In this document: positions 5,166 through 5,534 of the stretch, one piece after another | How positions within the stretch are numbered: the stretch's first letter is position 1 | Layout: each line of letters starts with the position of its first letter | Origin: a candidate division CSSED10-310 bacterium | GTDB taxonomy: Bacteria; CSSED10-310; JAFGDC01 | Length of the DNA stretch: 5,534 nt | Assembly (NCBI GenBank): GCA_016932295.1 | Contig: JAFGDC010000576.1 | Coordinates: 1 to 5,534 of the forward strand | Direction: 5' to 3' | Notes under the pieces: model-generated | Seen by the model: only the letters and a program-made list of their open reading frames with translations | Told to the model about the DNA's origin: nothing | The model's database searches: none | Program-made: the position numbers and the translations under genes

Positions 5166-5534
5166 TTCCAAACTATCTTTCCAGAAGCCATTCCGCGCAT
5201 CTGGCAGCCATCCTCTTCCGCGTTGTCCACCTGACTTTGCTCATGCACCTGGTAATCGCCTTCCCCGGTCATGCAATCGAGAGCGCCGGTCTGGCGGTGG
5301 AGGTTTCAACGGAACGGTCAGCGGATCTTGAACAGGAGTTCGGTATCAGGGTGGAAAGTCTCCATCTGTCCGCAGCCGGCTATATGATCGATCTGCGCTA
5401 CAAGGTGGTTGATGAAACCCGATACCGGGAGTTGCTAAGCCGGCCTGATATGATGGTTCTGCAACATCTGGCCAGCGGCGCCGTTCTGGGCGTGCCGGCG
5501 CCCGCGAAAGTCGGCGCGCTGCGCCACAGCGCCC
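5153..5534 (+). CDS. Exported protein of unknown function (3' end outside the window)
   Basis: The frame is open from ATG 5153 to the window end, giving 127 residues. A hydrophobic stretch at about residues 17-37 (LAAILFRVVHLTLLMHLVIAF) sits after a basic N-terminus, with a possible cleavage at GHA-IE (residue 41). This suggests a signal peptide or membrane anchor with a long n-region. The following part contains FGIRVESLHLSAAGYMIDLRY (63-83) and LASGAVLGVPAPAKVGALR (106-124). It looks like a small conserved family of uncharacterised exported proteins I recall from bacterial metal-redox gene neighbourhoods, but I cannot name it. No cysteines, heme motifs or copper-ligand clusters are seen in the visible part. 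The overlap with the cupredoxin gene suggests a linked role, perhaps assembly or anchoring; this is a guess. Confidence 0.82.
   Translation, partial: MGRVIPNYLSRSHSAHLAAILFRVVHLTLLMHLVIAFPGHAIESAGLAVEVSTERSADLEQEFGIRVESLHLSAAGYMIDLRYKVVDETRYRELLSRPDMMVLQHLASGAVLGVPAPAKVGALRHSA

Noticed and set aside
5056..5331. Open frame of 91 codons overlapping the end of the third cupredoxin gene and the start of the next gene
   Set aside because: It crosses two better-supported genes in another frame, has no convincing ribosome binding site, and its translation is low-complexity (Arg, Ser, Pro, Gly).

Overview
The window looks like a piece of a Gram-negative bacterial chromosome, GC-rich by eye. It holds one tightly packed + strand gene cluster for exported proteins: five consecutive genes with gaps of 2, 13 and 14 bases and one 13-base overlap. 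Nothing supports a gene on the - strand. The gene set (choice-of-anchor-Q-type beta-helix protein, bacterial cupredoxin/multicopper-oxidase paralogs, a four-cysteine InlB-B-like repeat) suggests a proteobacterium or a Desulfuromonadia-like lineage. That placement is recollection and inference, not proof. No mobile element, RNA gene or CRISPR array was seen.

Layout: (1) 1-1326 is the 3' part of a right-handed parallel beta-helix protein ending in a choice-of-anchor-Q-like module plus an unexplained 58-residue tail. (2) 1329-2516 is a two-cupredoxin-domain multicopper-oxidase-like protein. Its first domain carries a full type 1 copper set (H125, C171, H178, M183) and half of a trinuclear-cluster ligand set (HWH and HCH); its second domain has none. 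(3) 2530-3852 is a paralog with the opposite pattern: its first domain has lost its ligands, while its second keeps HPFHTHG and WHSH, the other half of a trinuclear site, with serine replacing the type 1 cysteine. (4) 3867-5165 is a third paralog that has lost every expected copper ligand and gained a C-terminal four-cysteine InlB-B-like repeat. (5) 5153-5534+ is the start of an exported protein of unknown function, cut by the window end.

The main point of interest is that genes 2 and 3 carry complementary halves of one multicopper-oxidase active site. Together the three paralogs contain six cupredoxin domains, the number in ceruloplasmin or in a homotrimer of two-domain laccases. A natural inference is a hetero-oligomeric split multicopper oxidase: gene 2 would supply the T1 copper and four trinuclear histidines, gene 3 the other four, and gene 4 a copper-free structural subunit whose extra domain could dock it to the envelope or to the beta-helix protein. 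The sequence shows the ligand patterns directly. Assembly, metal content and substrate are hypotheses.
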